Positions 16,278-25,265 of a stretch of 32,682 nucleotides of DNA are shown here, in pieces. Location of the stretch: contig PLJS01000200.1 of the NCBI GenBank assembly GCA_003140315.1, forward strand, positions 1-32,682. Reading direction: 5' to 3'. The position numbers were made by a program, and so were the translations under genes. Source of the stretch: Hyphomicrobiales bacterium (GTDB lineage: Bacteria > Pseudomonadota > Alphaproteobacteria > Rhizobiales > Xanthobacteraceae). The number at the start of each line of letters is the position of its first letter. Position 1 is the stretch's first letter. Below the pieces are notes generated by a model. It saw only the letters and a list, made by a program, of their open reading frames with translations, did no database searches and was not told the DNA's origin.

Positions 16278-17798
16278 TCAGCAGCGCAGCCGGAAGACCC
16301 AGAAGTCCGTCGTCGTGCCGTTCTTGAATTCCTGACGTGCGCAGGCACGCACGCCGAGTTCTCGCAAAGTTTCGTGCGGCTCAGACCTTTCGTCGACGAG
16401 GAGGCGGCCGGAGCCTTGCCGCGTGACGACGACCATGTCGTACTGGATCAGGGCCGACATTGGCTGCTGCAGGATGAGGAAGGCCGTCGTAATCTTGTGG
16501 GTCTTGGGATCCAGATAAGGGCCATAGGAATCCATCAGGATCGATGTTTCCGGCGCGACGTGCTGATTGATCCAGTCGCGCACCTCTTTTCGGGGATCGC
16601 GATAGCGCGCCGCCGTTTCGACGAGCGATCCCGACATTCCCGGAAGGAGAATAATGACGGCGAACGCCGCGCACAGAAATCCCATCGTGCGCGGCCGCGC
16701 GATCCACGGTCGAGCATAGACGAGCAGCGCGTCAAACCCACCCGCGACGAGAACGGTCAGTCGTGGCACGATCGGCATCAGATTCCGGTCGAACCGAACA
16801 ACCTGGGCCGAGATCAGCGCGAGATAGGCGGCGACGAAAGCCCAAACGATCCAGATTTCCTTTCGCGCGGGATGCAGCGTGGCGAGCGGGGCGAGAAGCA
16901 ACGCCGCGCCGAACGCCTGCCACAGCCAGATCAGATTGAATTTCCACGCATCACCCTCGAAGCCAGGATGACCGGTCTGATAGTGGTGAAATTCGGCGAG
17001 AATTCCATTCGATGCCCGAGCGAAATCCAGGATTATGAACGGCGAGGTCAGGAGAAAGACCGCGATGCTGAGCGCGCCGGACAGAGCGAGCAGAGAAAAT
17101 TGCACAGCATCACGAGGCTCACGCAGAAAATGCGCCGCCGCGATGCCGATGCCGACCAAGCCGGCATTGTATTTCATCCCGGCGGCGAGCCCCGTCATGA
17201 TCCCGCCGAAGACATAAGCCGATACGGATCCGCTTTTCAGGACGTGCACGGCCGTGACCAACGCGAGTGTGCAGAAGAACGCCGCTGGAACGTCCGGCGA
17301 GATCATGCGCGAGTGTGCGACAAGAAGGGGGTTGGATGCAGCCAATGCGCCGGCCAGCAGGGTCGCGGACCTGCTCAGTCCGATATCGCGCGCCATCACG
17401 ATGGTCGCAATGACCGCACCGACACCAAAGCATACCGTGATCGCCCGCCCAACGAGAAACGCCTCGGGTTGGGGCGTGTAGCTGTTTCCCAACTGCCTGA
17501 CGAATGGCAGCAAATCTCCGTCGATCGCCCGGACTGCCATCTGACCAAGCGCATGCACGTAATAAAACAGCGACGGGTAATTGAAGGCACCCGGATTCGC
17601 ATCGCCGTTGAGCAACATTCGGTGAACGATGGTCAGAACGGTCGGTTCGTCCGGGTGATAAACGAACGGCAGTTCCGAGGAGAGGCCGGCGACGCGGATC
17701 GCCGTCGCGCCGATGACGATCGCGCAGCCAACCCAGAACCATCCGGGAGCCAGGACGGCGGGGCGCAAGTCTCCGGCGGTTTGAGAATGTTCACTCAT
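16278..17798 (-). CDS. GT-C glycosyltransferase (family 39/PMT-like) membrane protein
   Basis: The 506-residue protein has about eleven or twelve membrane segments and a first extracytoplasmic loop with an acidic pair, D50-E51 in YHPDEPTV, the catalytic signature place of GT-C enzymes. FNYPSLFYYVHALG, MISPDVPAAFF and GMKYNAGLVG are typical of the family 39-like group that transfers sugars from polyprenyl-phosphate donors in the periplasm. A soluble tail of about 110 residues follows. The acceptor is unknown. The ATG at 17798 starts just before the first membrane segment; the frame upstream to 18266 is the shadow of pheS. It points against its neighbours and separates rplT from pheS. Confidence 0.85.
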   Translation of the reverse strand: MSEHSQTAGDLRPAVLAPGWFWVGCAIVIGATAIRVAGLSSELPFVYHPDEPTVLTIVHRMLLNGDANPGAFNYPSLFYYVHALGQMAVRAIDGDLLPFVRQLGNSYTPQPEAFLVGRAITVCFGVGAVIATIVMARDIGLSRSATLLAGALAASNPLLVAHSRMISPDVPAAFFCTLALVTAVHVLKSGSVSAYVFGGIMTGLAAGMKYNAGLVGIGIAAAHFLREPRDAVQFSLLALSGALSIAVFLLTSPFIILDFARASNGILAEFHHYQTGHPGFEGDAWKFNLIWLWQAFGAALLLAPLATLHPARKEIWIVWAFVAAYLALISAQVVRFDRNLMPIVPRLTVLVAGGFDALLVYARPWIARPRTMGFLCAAFAVIILLPGMSGSLVETAARYRDPRKEVRDWINQHVAPETSILMDSYGPYLDPKTHKITTAFLILQQPMSALIQYDMVVVTRQGSGRLLVDERSEPHETLRELGVRACARQEFKNGTTTDFWVFRLRC

Positions 17799-17806
17799 TC
17801 CAAGCT

Positions 17807-17835
17807 TTGACCTGGGTGCAGCTTGGGACCATATG
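17807..17835 (+). promoter_or_regulatory. Probable pheS promoter
   Basis: TTGACC (17807-17812) and CATATG (17830-17835) are 17 bases apart, about 108 bases before pheS. This would give pheST its own promoter, consistent with its separation from rplT. Confidence 0.45.
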
Positions 17836-17943
17836 CGGGGACGCATCACGCGGCCAGCCGGCGGTCCTCTTGGCTGCCGTTTCATCGCGGACTTGACCCG
17901 GTCCGGCCCGGACGACCAAAAGGACCGCGTTCGCGAGGATTGA

Positions 17944-19026
17944 ATGACCGATATCACCACACTGGAAATCGACACGATGGATGCCGTCGCGGCAGCCGGC
18001 GACGAAGCCGCGCTCGAGGCCGTGCGCGTCGCGGCGCTCGGCAAGAGCGGCTCAGTCTCGGCGCTGCTGAAGACGCTCGGTGGCATGACGCCGGAGCAGC
18101 GCAAGGAGCAAGGGCCGCTGATCAACGGCCTGAAGGAGCGCGTCACGGCGGCACTCGCGGCGCGACGCGACGCGCTCAAAGGCGCCGCGCTCGATGCGCG
18201 GCTCAACACCGAGACCGTGGACGTCACGCTGCCCGTCCGCGAGACGCCGGCCGAGACCGGCCGCATTCATCCGGTCAGTCAAGTGATCGACGAGCTCACC
18301 ACGATCTTCGCCGACATGGGCTTCGCGGTCGCCGAGGGGCCGGACATCGAAACCGACGATCTCAACTTCACGATGCTCAATTTCCCAGAAGGGCATCCGG
18401 CGCGGGAGATGCACGACACGTTCTATTTCAATCCGAAGCCGGACGGCACGCGCATGCTTTTGCGCACGCACACCTCGCCGGTGCAGATCCGCACGATGCT
18501 CAGCCAGAAACCGCCGATCCGCGTGATCATTCCGGGACGGACCTATCGCTCGGACTCAGACCAAACCCACACGCCGATGTTCCATCAGGTCGAGGGGCTG
18601 GTGATCGACAAGGGCTCGCACCTTGGCCATCTGAAATGGATCCTGCAGGAATTCTGCAAGGCGTTCTTCGAGGTCGACAACGTCAAGATGCGCTTCCGCC
18701 CGTCCTACTTCCCGTTCACCGAGCCTTCGCTCGAAGTCGACATCCAGTGCCGCAAGAGCAAGGACGAAGTGCGCTTCGGCGAGGGCGAGGATTGGCTGGA
18801 AATCCTCGGCTGCGGGATGGTGCACCCGAATGTGCTGCGCAATTGCGGGCTCGATCCCGACGAGTACCAGGGCTTTGCCTGGGGCATGGGAATCGACCGG
18901 ATCGCGATGCTCAAATACGGCATGCCGGATTTGCGTCCGTTCTTCGAGGCCGACGTGCGCTGGCTGTCGCATTACGGATTCAGGCCGCTCGATTTTCCGA
19001 CGCTGGCGGGAGGGTTGAGCACGTGA
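17944..19026 (+). CDS. pheS: Phenylalanine--tRNA ligase alpha subunit
   Basis: PheS forms the catalytic core of the alpha2-beta2 enzyme that charges tRNA-Phe. The 360-residue protein starts with the coiled-coil arm (residues 1-85), followed by [19 protein letters not shown], the class II motif 2 region [14 protein letters not shown] and motif 3 in [17 protein letters not shown]. The Ala in GFAWG matches the residue that controls amino-acid specificity in E. coli PheS. Length is normal and the ATG at 17944 is the first plausible start. The stop TGA overlaps a GTG that opens the frame of the downstream DUF559 gene. Confidence 0.97.
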   Translation: MTDITTLEIDTMDAVAAAGDEAALEAVRVAALGKSGSVSALLKTLGGMTPEQRKEQGPLINGLKERVTAALAARRDALKGAALDARLNTETVDVTLPVRETPAETGRIHPVSQVIDELTTIFADMGFAVAEGPDIETDDLNFTMLNFPEGHPAREMHDTFYFNPKPDGTRMLLRTHTSPVQIRTMLSQKPPIRVIIPGRTYRSDSDQTHTPMFHQVEGLVIDKGSHLGHLKWILQEFCKAFFEVDNVKMRFRPSYFPFTEPSLEVDIQCRKSKDEVRFGEGEDWLEILGCGMVHPNVLRNCGLDPDEYQGFAWGMGIDRIAMLKYGMPDLRPFFEADVRWLSHYGFRPLDFPTLAGGLST

Positions 19027-19044
19027 ACGGCCACGAACTCGATG

Positions 19045-19105
19045 CACCTCCCCCCTTGAGGGGGAGGTCGGACCACGAAGCGGTCCTTGAGGGGGGTAGA
19101 CCTCC
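19045..19105. repeat. C/G-rich palindromic repeat, left flank of the DUF559 gene
   Basis: CCTCCCCC-CTTGA-GGGGGAGG (19047-19067) is followed by TCGG and a second G-run (about 19088-19105). This copy is oriented oppositely to the one at 19456-19492, so the two flank the DUF559 gene as inverted repeats. Confidence 0.75.
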
Positions 19106-19118
19106 CGCGCACAGACCT

Positions 19119-19520
19119 GTGCCGGCGATTCAGCGGAAGCGTGCCAAGTCGCTGCGCAGCGACATGACGGATGCCGAGCATCGCCTATGGTCGGCGTTGC
19201 GAGGTCATCGCCTTGACGGTCTTAGCTTCCGGCGACAAGCGTTGATCGGCCGCTTCATCGTCGACTTCGTCTGCCACGAGCGGCGGCTCATCATCGAAGT
19301 CGATGGCGGACAGCACGCCGAGAGCGCACGCGATCTCGAACGCGACAGATGGATCGAGTCGAAGGGTTATCGTGTGCTTCGTTTCTGGAACAATGACGTG
19401 CTGCGCAATCGCAGCGGCGTGCTCGAAATGATTGTCGCCGCTGCTGCGGAGCAACCCCCCCTCCCTAGCCCTCCCCCTCAAGGGGGGAGGGGACTGAGCA
19501 GTGCGCGGGGAGAGACATGA
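19119..19520 (+). CDS. DUF559 endonuclease-like protein inserted between pheS and pheT
   Basis: The protein has the DUF559 core: [18 protein letters not shown], then [20 protein letters not shown] and [13 protein letters not shown]. The D and E-x-D residues fit a Vsr-like PD-(D/E)xK nuclease fold. [16 protein letters not shown] is the conserved closing segment. The biochemical function of this family is not established. The start is uncertain: GTG 19119 gives 133 residues, while the frame is open back to GTG 19023, which overlaps the pheS stop. The last 20 or so residues (from [15 protein letters not shown]) are encoded by a palindromic repeat. The stop overlaps the pheT ATG (ATGA), so the gene is coupled to pheT translation. 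Confidence 0.82.
   Translation: MPAIQRKRAKSLRSDMTDAEHRLWSALRGHRLDGLSFRRQALIGRFIVDFVCHERRLIIEVDGGQHAESARDLERDRWIESKGYRVLRFWNNDVLRNRSGVLEMIVAAAAEQPPLPSPPPQGGRGLSSARGET
19456..19492. repeat. C/G-rich palindromic repeat, right flank of the DUF559 gene
   Basis: CCCTCCCCC-TCAAG-GGGGGAGGG (19469-19491) preceded by CCCCCCCTCCCTAG. Its reverse complement closely matches the left half of the copy at 31178, including GGGCTAGGGAGGGGGG. It encodes the C-terminus of the DUF559 protein. Confidence 0.75.
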
Positions 19521-21922
19521 AATTCACCCTCGCCTGGCTCCGCGAGCACCTCGACACGGCCGAGCCGCTCGACGCGCTCGCCCGCACGCTCACCATGATT
19601 GGGCTCGAGGTCGAGGCCATCGAAGACAAGGGCAAGGCGCTCGGCGCGTTCACGATCGCGCGCGTGATCGAGGCAAAGCAGCACCCGAACGCCGACCGGC
19701 TGCGTGTGTGCATAGTGGATACCGGCACGGGCGAGCCCGTGCAGGTCGTGTGCGGCGCGCCGAACGCGCGCACCGGCATGACCGGCGTGTTTTCCCCGCC
19801 CGGCACCTACATTCCGGGCAAGAAGATCACGCTCGGCGTCGGCACCATCCGCGGCGTGGAAAGCCGCGGCATGCTCGTGTCCGAAGCCGAGATGGAATTG
19901 TCCGACGACCATGACGGCATCATCGACCTGCCGGCCGATGCGCCGATCGGCGAGAGTTACGCCAAATGGGCCGGGCTCGACGATCCGGTGATCGAGATCA
20001 ACCTCACGCCGAACCGGCCGGACTGCGCCGGCGTGCACGGCATCGCGCGCGATCTCGCCGCCGCCGACATGGGCAAGTTCATCGATCCGGCGCCGAAGCC
20101 CGTGCGGGGCACGTTCCCCTGCCCGGTCGCGGTGACGATCGAGGCGCCCGAGCTCTGCCCCGGCTTCGCGCTACGCCTCGTGCGCGGCGCGAAGAACGGC
20201 CCCTCGCCCGCGTGGCTGCAGAAGCGCCTGATCGCGATCGGGCTTAGGCCAATCAACGCATTGGTCGACATCACCAACTTCATGACGTTCGACCGCGGGC
20301 GGCCGCTGCATGTGTTCGATGCCGCCAAGGTGCACGGCAATCTCACTGTGCGGCGCGCGAAAGCCGGCGAAAGCCTGCTCGCGCTCGACGGCCGCATTTA
20401 TCCGCTCGACGAGAGCGTGTGCGTGATTGCCGACAACAAGGCGGTCGAGTCGCTCTCCGGCATCATGGGCGGCGAGGAGACCGGCTGCTCTGCAGCCACC
20501 ACGGACGTGCTGATCGAGTCGGCGCTGTGGACCCCGCTCAACATCGCGCAGACCGGACGCAAGCTCGGCATCAATTCCGACGCGCGCTATCGCTTCGAGC
20601 GCGGCGTCGATCCGGCCTTCATGGTGCCGGGCCTCGAGCTCGCGACCCAGATGGTGCTCGACTTCTGCGGCGGCACGCCGTCGGAGATCCTCGTCGCGGG
20701 GTCGGCGCACGCCGAGGACCGTATTATCGAATTCCCCGTCGCGGAGGTGAAGCGTCTCTCGGGCCTCGACGTGCCGTTGCCGGAGACGAAACGTGTGCTT
20801 ACCCATCTCGGCTTCTTCGTCGCCGGAACGGGCGAGACCGTGAAGGTCGCGGTGCCGTCCTGGCGTCCGGACATCGAAGGCAAGGCCGACATCGTCGAGG
20901 AGGTGGTGCGCATAATCGGCGTCGACCGCGTACCGCCGACGCCGTTTCCGCGCGGCGATGATGCGCGCAAGCCGGTGCTCACGATGCCGCAGGTGCGCAC
21001 GCGCCGCGCCAAGCGCGCGCTGGCGGCGCGCGGCATGGTCGAGGCCGTCACCTGGTCGTTCATCGGCAAGGCGCAAGCGGAGTTGTTCGGCAGCGGCAGC
21101 GCGGCGCTCGCGCTTGCCAACCCGATCGCCGCCGACCTTTCCGACATGCGGCCGAGTCTGATTCCGGGCCTGGTCGCGAGCGCACAGAAGAACGCCGACC
21201 GCGGATTCCCCGACGTGGCGCTGTTCGAGGTCGGGCAGGTGTTCCGCGGCGACCAGCCGCAGGATCAGCTCATCGCCGCCTCCGGCGTGCGCCGCGCGCT
21301 CGCCAAAGCCGCCGGCATTGGGCGCCATTGGAGCGGCAACGGCGAGGTCGATGCGTTCGACGCGAAGGCCGATGCGCTGAGTGTCCTCATGGCCGCGGGC
21401 GCGCCGCCGCAGGCGATGCAGGTCGTGCCGGGTGGTCCCGCCTGGCTGCATCCGGGACGCAGCGGCACGATCCAGATCGGCCCGCAGAACGTGCTCGGCT
21501 ATTTCGGCGAGCTGCATCCGCGCGCGTTGCAGGCGCTCGACGCCACGGGACCACTCGTGGTGTTCGAGGTGATGCTCGACCGCATCCCGGAACCGAAGGC
21601 GAAGCCGACACGCGCCAAGCCGGCGCTGGAGCTCTCTGCGTTCCAGCCGGTGACGCGGGACTTCGCCTTCACGGTCGACCGCGCCGTCAAGGCCGGCGAC
21701 ATCGTGCGCGCCACGCAGAACGTCGACCGGAAGCTGATCGCGAACGTCACGGTGTTCGACGTCTACGAAGGGGCGAACATCGAGACGGGAAAGAAATCGA
21801 TCGCGATCGCCGTGACACTGCAGCCGCGCGAGAAGACGATGACCGACGAAGAGATCGACGCGGTGGCCAAGAAGATCATCGCGGAGGTCGGAAAGCGCAC
21901 GGGTGGGGTGCTGCGGGGCTAG
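19517..21922 (+). CDS. pheT: Phenylalanine--tRNA ligase beta subunit
   Basis: PheT is the large non-catalytic subunit that binds tRNA and edits mischarged Tyr. The 801-residue length is normal. Domains in order: tRNA-binding OB fold (about 40-150, with [10 protein letters not shown] and [12 protein letters not shown]), B3/B4 editing domain (about 210-385, with [14 protein letters not shown]), B5 domain (about 400-475), a synthetase-like core, and the C-terminal anticodon-binding FDX-ACB domain (about 708-800, with [14 protein letters not shown]). It normally follows pheS directly; here the DUF559 gene lies between, its stop overlapping this start. Confidence 0.97.
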   Translation: MKFTLAWLREHLDTAEPLDALARTLTMIGLEVEAIEDKGKALGAFTIARVIEAKQHPNADRLRVCIVDTGTGEPVQVVCGAPNARTGMTGVFSPPGTYIPGKKITLGVGTIRGVESRGMLVSEAEMELSDDHDGIIDLPADAPIGESYAKWAGLDDPVIEINLTPNRPDCAGVHGIARDLAAADMGKFIDPAPKPVRGTFPCPVAVTIEAPELCPGFALRLVRGAKNGPSPAWLQKRLIAIGLRPINALVDITNFMTFDRGRPLHVFDAAKVHGNLTVRRAKAGESLLALDGRIYPLDESVCVIADNKAVESLSGIMGGEETGCSAATTDVLIESALWTPLNIAQTGRKLGINSDARYRFERGVDPAFMVPGLELATQMVLDFCGGTPSEILVAGSAHAEDRIIEFPVAEVKRLSGLDVPLPETKRVLTHLGFFVAGTGETVKVAVPSWRPDIEGKADIVEEVVRIIGVDRVPPTPFPRGDDARKPVLTMPQVRTRRAKRALAARGMVEAVTWSFIGKAQAELFGSGSAALALANPIAADLSDMRPSLIPGLVASAQKNADRGFPDVALFEVGQVFRGDQPQDQLIAASGVRRALAKAAGIGRHWSGNGEVDAFDAKADALSVLMAAGAPPQAMQVVPGGPAWLHPGRSGTIQIGPQNVLGYFGELHPRALQALDATGPLVVFEVMLDRIPEPKAKPTRAKPALELSAFQPVTRDFAFTVDRAVKAGDIVRATQNVDRKLIANVTVFDVYEGANIETGKKSIAIAVTLQPREKTMTDEEIDAVAKKIIAEVGKRTGGVLRG

Positions 21923-21923
21923 C

Positions 21924-22017
21924 CGTCACCCTGAGGTGCGAGCGCAGCAAGCCTCGAAGGGCGACGGCGCTTGCATCCATCCTTCGAGGGCCGCTTCGCG
22001 GCCACCTCAGGATGACG
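21924..22017. repeat. Large imperfect palindrome of a second repeat family
   Basis: The outer arms CGTCACCCTGAGGTG and CACCTCAGGATGACG differ by one base. Inner arms include CCTCGAAGG and CCTTCGAGG. Elements with this pattern are common between genes of Bradyrhizobium relatives (from memory). The right arm overlaps the end of the Dph6-like gene and supplies its stop codon. Confidence 0.75.
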
Positions 22018-22681
22018 ACTGAGTTAAGTCCGCATACACAAACCCATCGCGCTCCACCGTCTCGCCCACCGCGACGTCGATCCGCCGCGAGAACATCGGC
22101 CCTGCCACGACGCAGGAGTGGAATTCGCCCTTCTCGCCGCAAGGATCGACGCCCGCCGGCAGCTCATCAAGTAGAGAATGGTCGAAGCGCCGTCCGGCGA
22201 AGTCGCGCGCGAGCTGTCGCGGATCGACGCAGACGAGATATGTCTCCACGCCTTCGTCGATCATCTGGCGCGCGAGCGCATCGGTCGGCTTCCGCCAGAG
22301 CGGAAACAGCGGCGTGATGCCGGTGCCAGCGAGCTTCTCCTCGCGGTAGGCGCGCACGTCCTCCAGGAACAAGTCGCCAAAGATCACATGCGTGACGCCG
22401 GCGGCCTTCGCGTCGGTGAGCGCTGCGGCCATGCGGACCTCGTAGATCTCGTTCGGGCACGGATATGGGATCGGCACAATCGCGGACGGCAGGCCGATCG
22501 CCTCGTGCTGCGCGCGCAGGATATCCTCGCGCACGCCATGCATGCTCACGCGGGCAAACGTCTCGGTGACGGTGGTGAGCGCGCCGACGACGTCATATTC
22601 GCCCGCGCGGCGCACCTCATGCAGCGCCCAGGCGGAGTCCTTGCCGCTCGACCAGGCGATGAGGGCTTTGGGGCGGGTCAT
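22007..22681 (-). CDS. Dph6-like PP-loop ATP-binding protein
   Basis: The 224-residue protein has the N-type ATP pyrophosphatase loop SSGKDSAWAL near its start, followed by GALTTVTE, MHGVRED, VIFGDLFLEDVRAYRE and CGEKGEFHSCVV, the signature of the Dph6/MJ0570 family. In eukaryotes Dph6 is diphthine-ammonia ligase. Bacteria lack diphthamide, so the substrate here is unknown, probably another ATP-dependent amidation. ATG 22681 is chosen because the PP-loop starts at once; the upstream open frame is repeat sequence. The last residues (TQSSS) and the stop come from the palindromic repeat at 21924-22017. Confidence 0.87.
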   Translation of the reverse strand: MTRPKALIAWSSGKDSAWALHEVRRAGEYDVVGALTTVTETFARVSMHGVREDILRAQHEAIGLPSAIVPIPYPCPNEIYEVRMAAALTDAKAAGVTHVIFGDLFLEDVRAYREEKLAGTGITPLFPLWRKPTDALARQMIDEGVETYLVCVDPRQLARDFAGRRFDHSLLDELPAGVDPCGEKGEFHSCVVAGPMFSRRIDVAVGETVERDGFVYADLTQSSS

Positions 22682-22702
22682 GGCTGCCACAAACGCGGTG
22701 TG

Positions 22703-22815
22703 CTCCCTCCCCCCTTGAGGGGGAGGGTTGTGGAGGGGGGTCGTTCGACGGTGCGACGCGCGCGACACAACGCGCGACCCCCACCCCTAACCCCTCCCCA
22801 CAAGGGGGAGGGGAA
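22703..22815. repeat. Compound C/G-rich repeat with three nested stems
   Basis: The left hairpin is CCCTCCCCC-CTTGA-GGGGGAGGG (22705-22727). The right hairpin is CCCCTCCCC-ACAAG-GGGGAGGGG (22791-22813). Between them GGGGGTCG (22736-22743) can pair with CGACCCCC (22775-22782). The copy at 31178-31281 has the same build. It fills the gap between two divergently transcribed reading frames' ends and starts (22682-22832), where no gene is seen. Confidence 0.8.
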
Positions 22816-22832
22816 CCGAGAGACCCGCGCGC

Positions 22833-24164
22833 TCATCGCCGCCCTCCGACCAACTTCAGCGCCGCGTCGGCCGCACGCTCACCGGACTCCCAGGCGCCGC
22901 CGACCGTGCCCCACAGCGTCTCGTGCACGGCTTCGCCGGCGAGGAAAAGCCGGCCGTTGACCGGCTCCATCAGGATCTTGCGGCCGCCCTGCGCGCCGGG
23001 CGCAGCGGACGAGAACGCGCCGAGCACCCAGGGCTCGGCATTCCAGCGCGTCACGAAGGTCCGGCCGATCGCCTTCTTCACGTCGGCGCCATAAAGCTCG
23101 GCAAGCCAGTTCTGCGCGAAGTCGAACATCGCGGCGTCGCCCTGCGCCGAGAGATCGTGCCCGAGCTTGCCCGCCACTTCGACAAGGCAGAGCGATGAGC
23201 CCGACACGTTCGCGAGCAGTGCCGCCGTGCGTGCATTCGCGGCTTTGTCGAAGACGAGGTCATCGTTCTGGAGTTGCAGCGGATTGCCCTTCAGCTCGAT
23301 CGCGACGTGATCGTAGCTCCCGAGCGTGAGCTTGGCGGCCGCGTCGAGCTGGCGCTTGGGGATATCCGGCACGAACTTGATCTTGCCCGCAGCGAGCACC
23401 GCGGTTGAAGCCGTGATGACGGCCGCCTTAGCATAAATGACGCCGCGCGTCGTGGTCACTTCGAGCGCGCTGCGGCCCGATACGATGCGCGTGACCGGCG
23501 TATCGAGCTGCACCGGCAGCTCGGTTGCGAGCTTTGCGAGCAGCGCGCCGAAGCCCTGGCGGCAGAACGCATCGGCGTCGCGCTCGAGCGCGCGCGCGAA
23601 GTCGACGGCGGAAATGTCGTCGAGATTTTTCCCGCAGCCATAGGGTCCGAGCACGAACTCCACCGCCGGCCGCCACTCGCCGAGGTCCTTCGGCAGCGCC
23701 TTCGCGCAGGCGACGTCCACCTTGCCGCGCGCGGCCTCCTGGATCGCGCGGTTCGCCCGCACGATGGTCGAGAGGTATTCCTCCATCTCGCCTTCGCGCG
23801 CGTAGCGCTTGCCCGTGCGCAGCTTCTGGCCGGCCGGCGCCGGATAGATGTCGAGGCCGGCGCGTGCGCTAAGCTTCGCCACCGGATTGATGTCGGGCAT
23901 GTGGATCCAATGCGCACCGCGATCGAAAGGAACTCCAAAAGTTCGGCTCTCGGTGAAACAGCGTCCACCGACCCGGTCGCTCGCCTCGATCAGCGCGAAG
24001 CGTTTTCCGGCGGCCGCGACCTTGCGCGCCGCAGCGATCCCGGCAGCGCCCGCGCCGATGATCGCGACGTCCGTCTCGCCCGAAGTCGGGACCGCGCCGA
24101 GCGCCGGCGCCGAGGCGAGCGCGGCGGAGCCCGCGATGAAACTGCGACGGCTGACTGACGACAT
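22833..24164 (-). CDS. FAD-dependent amine oxidase-like protein with Tat signal
   Basis: The 443-residue flavoprotein resembles flavin monoamine oxidases. It has the FAD-binding loop VAIIGAGAAGIAAARKVAAAG, the RVGGRCFTES segment, and the C-terminal RLFLAGEAVHETLWGTVGGA with the second FAD contact. Residues 5-10 (SRRSFI) and the following Ala-rich stretch form a twin-arginine signal, so it is exported folded with its cofactor. The substrate, an amine or similar compound, is unknown. ATG 24164 is used because the signal follows directly; the longer frame to 25124 is the shadow of the neighbouring gene. It is divergent from the YiiX-like gene. Confidence 0.88.
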   Translation of the reverse strand: MSSVSRRSFIAGSAALASAPALGAVPTSGETDVAIIGAGAAGIAAARKVAAAGKRFALIEASDRVGGRCFTESRTFGVPFDRGAHWIHMPDINPVAKLSARAGLDIYPAPAGQKLRTGKRYAREGEMEEYLSTIVRANRAIQEAARGKVDVACAKALPKDLGEWRPAVEFVLGPYGCGKNLDDISAVDFARALERDADAFCRQGFGALLAKLATELPVQLDTPVTRIVSGRSALEVTTTRGVIYAKAAVITASTAVLAAGKIKFVPDIPKRQLDAAAKLTLGSYDHVAIELKGNPLQLQNDDLVFDKAANARTAALLANVSGSSLCLVEVAGKLGHDLSAQGDAAMFDFAQNWLAELYGADVKKAIGRTFVTRWNAEPWVLGAFSSAAPGAQGGRKILMEPVNGRLFLAGEAVHETLWGTVGGAWESGERAADAALKLVGGRR

Positions 24165-24301
24165 GGTTTCCGATCTGTTGACGCGGCGAACATTGCCGCA
24201 ATGCGAAGTGGCCCGCAATGCGCGCAATCGCCGCCCACGACGCGCGGCCGACGGCAACGCGCGAGTGTGCGGCAGCAGCGGCGAAACCAAAATGCAACCT
24301 G

Positions 24302-24327
24302 TTTGCGTTAAATTACGTACACGCAAA
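24302..24327. promoter_or_regulatory. Inverted repeat in a divergent promoter region
   Basis: TTTGCGT-N12-ACGCAAA is a 7-bp inverted repeat in an AT-rich island of the 207-base gap (24165-24371) between two divergent genes. Its centre TAAATTACGTAC could include -10 sequences. It could be an operator controlling one or both genes. Confidence 0.4.
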
Positions 24328-24371
24328 AAAGCCGTCGCGGGGACGAACTCGCGCATGTCGGGGGATACGCC

Positions 24372-25211
24372 GTGGGTCGCGTGGTCGACAGCGTCGGGCG
24401 CCTGCTCGCCCGCTACCTGGAAAAGCCGGTCGCCGGCTATGAGCCCTTCACGCCGAGCGATCCGGAGGCGCTCGCGGCATCGCTCAAGCCCGGCGATGTG
24501 CTGCTCGTCGAGGGCAACAACCAGATCTCCGGCGTCATCAAGTATCTCACGCAGTCGACCTGGTCGCACGCCGCGCTTTACGTCGGGCCGCTCGATGGTC
24601 GCGTCACCGACGGCGAGCCGCACTCGCTGATCGAAGCGGAGCTCGGCATCGGCGTCGACTCGGCGCCGCTCTCGAAATATTCGCGCTTCCACACCCGCGT
24701 CTGCCGGCCGATCGGCCTGACGCCGGACGATCGCGAGAAAGTCTGCCGCTATGCCATCGAGCGCATCGGGCTCGCCTATGATCTCAAGAACATCACCGAC
24801 CTGCTGCGCTATCTGATGCCGCTGCCGGTGCCGCAGCGCTGGCGCCGCCGCGTGCTCGCGCTCGGCTCGGGCGACCCGACGCGCATCATCTGCTCGGCGC
24901 TGATCGCGCAGGCCTTCGAGTCGGTGCGCTATCCGATCCTGCCGAAGGTGACGCGCATGGAGAGCCGCGTGGCGCGGCGCGACATGCTGGAAATCCGCCA
25001 TTCGTCGCTCTATGCGCCGCGCGATTTCGACATCTCGCCCTATTTCGCCGTGGTGAAGCCGACGATCGAGAATGGCTTCGATTACCGGAGGCTGCATTGG
25101 GCCGATCTGCCGCGACCCGAGCACCCCGTGCAGGTCGAAGACGAAGCTCCGCTCGTGCCGCAGCTTGCTCCGACAGCACAGCGCGGCCGGCGCAAGGTCG
25201 TTGCGGCGTAG
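24372..25211 (+). CDS. YiiX/YebB-like NlpC/P60-type cysteine hydrolase
   Basis: The 279-residue protein has a permuted NlpC/P60 (papain-like) pattern. It has LKPGDVLLVEG, then H66 in STWSHAALYVG and C174 in IICSALIAQAFE as the likely catalytic pair. In this circularly permuted group the His lies before the Cys, as seen here. It may cleave amide bonds in peptides or lipids; the substrate is unknown. No signal peptide is evident. The start is GTG 24372 with GGGGA upstream. A conserved-looking tail of about 90 residues follows the core, and the last 25 residues look disordered. Confidence 0.82.
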   Translation: MGRVVDSVGRLLARYLEKPVAGYEPFTPSDPEALAASLKPGDVLLVEGNNQISGVIKYLTQSTWSHAALYVGPLDGRVTDGEPHSLIEAELGIGVDSAPLSKYSRFHTRVCRPIGLTPDDREKVCRYAIERIGLAYDLKNITDLLRYLMPLPVPQRWRRRVLALGSGDPTRIICSALIAQAFESVRYPILPKVTRMESRVARRDMLEIRHSSLYAPRDFDISPYFAVVKPTIENGFDYRRLHWADLPRPEHPVQVEDEAPLVPQLAPTAQRGRRKVVAA

Positions 25212-25265
25212 ATCGACCGAAGTCTCGTCTTGTCCGGCGGCTCAAGTCCCACTACCTGTGCGACC

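Noticed and set aside
17823-19022. Long plus-strand frame fused in front of the DUF559 domain
   Set aside because: It is the out-of-frame shadow of pheS and the part before about 19119 has no family similarity.
22007-22681. Calling the Dph6-like gene a true diphthine-ammonia ligase
   Set aside because: Bacteria do not make diphthamide, so the family resemblance cannot be taken as function.
22833-25124. 763-residue version of the amine-oxidase-like protein
   Set aside because: The extra N-terminal half is antisense to the YiiX-like gene; the Tat signal at 24164 marks the real start.
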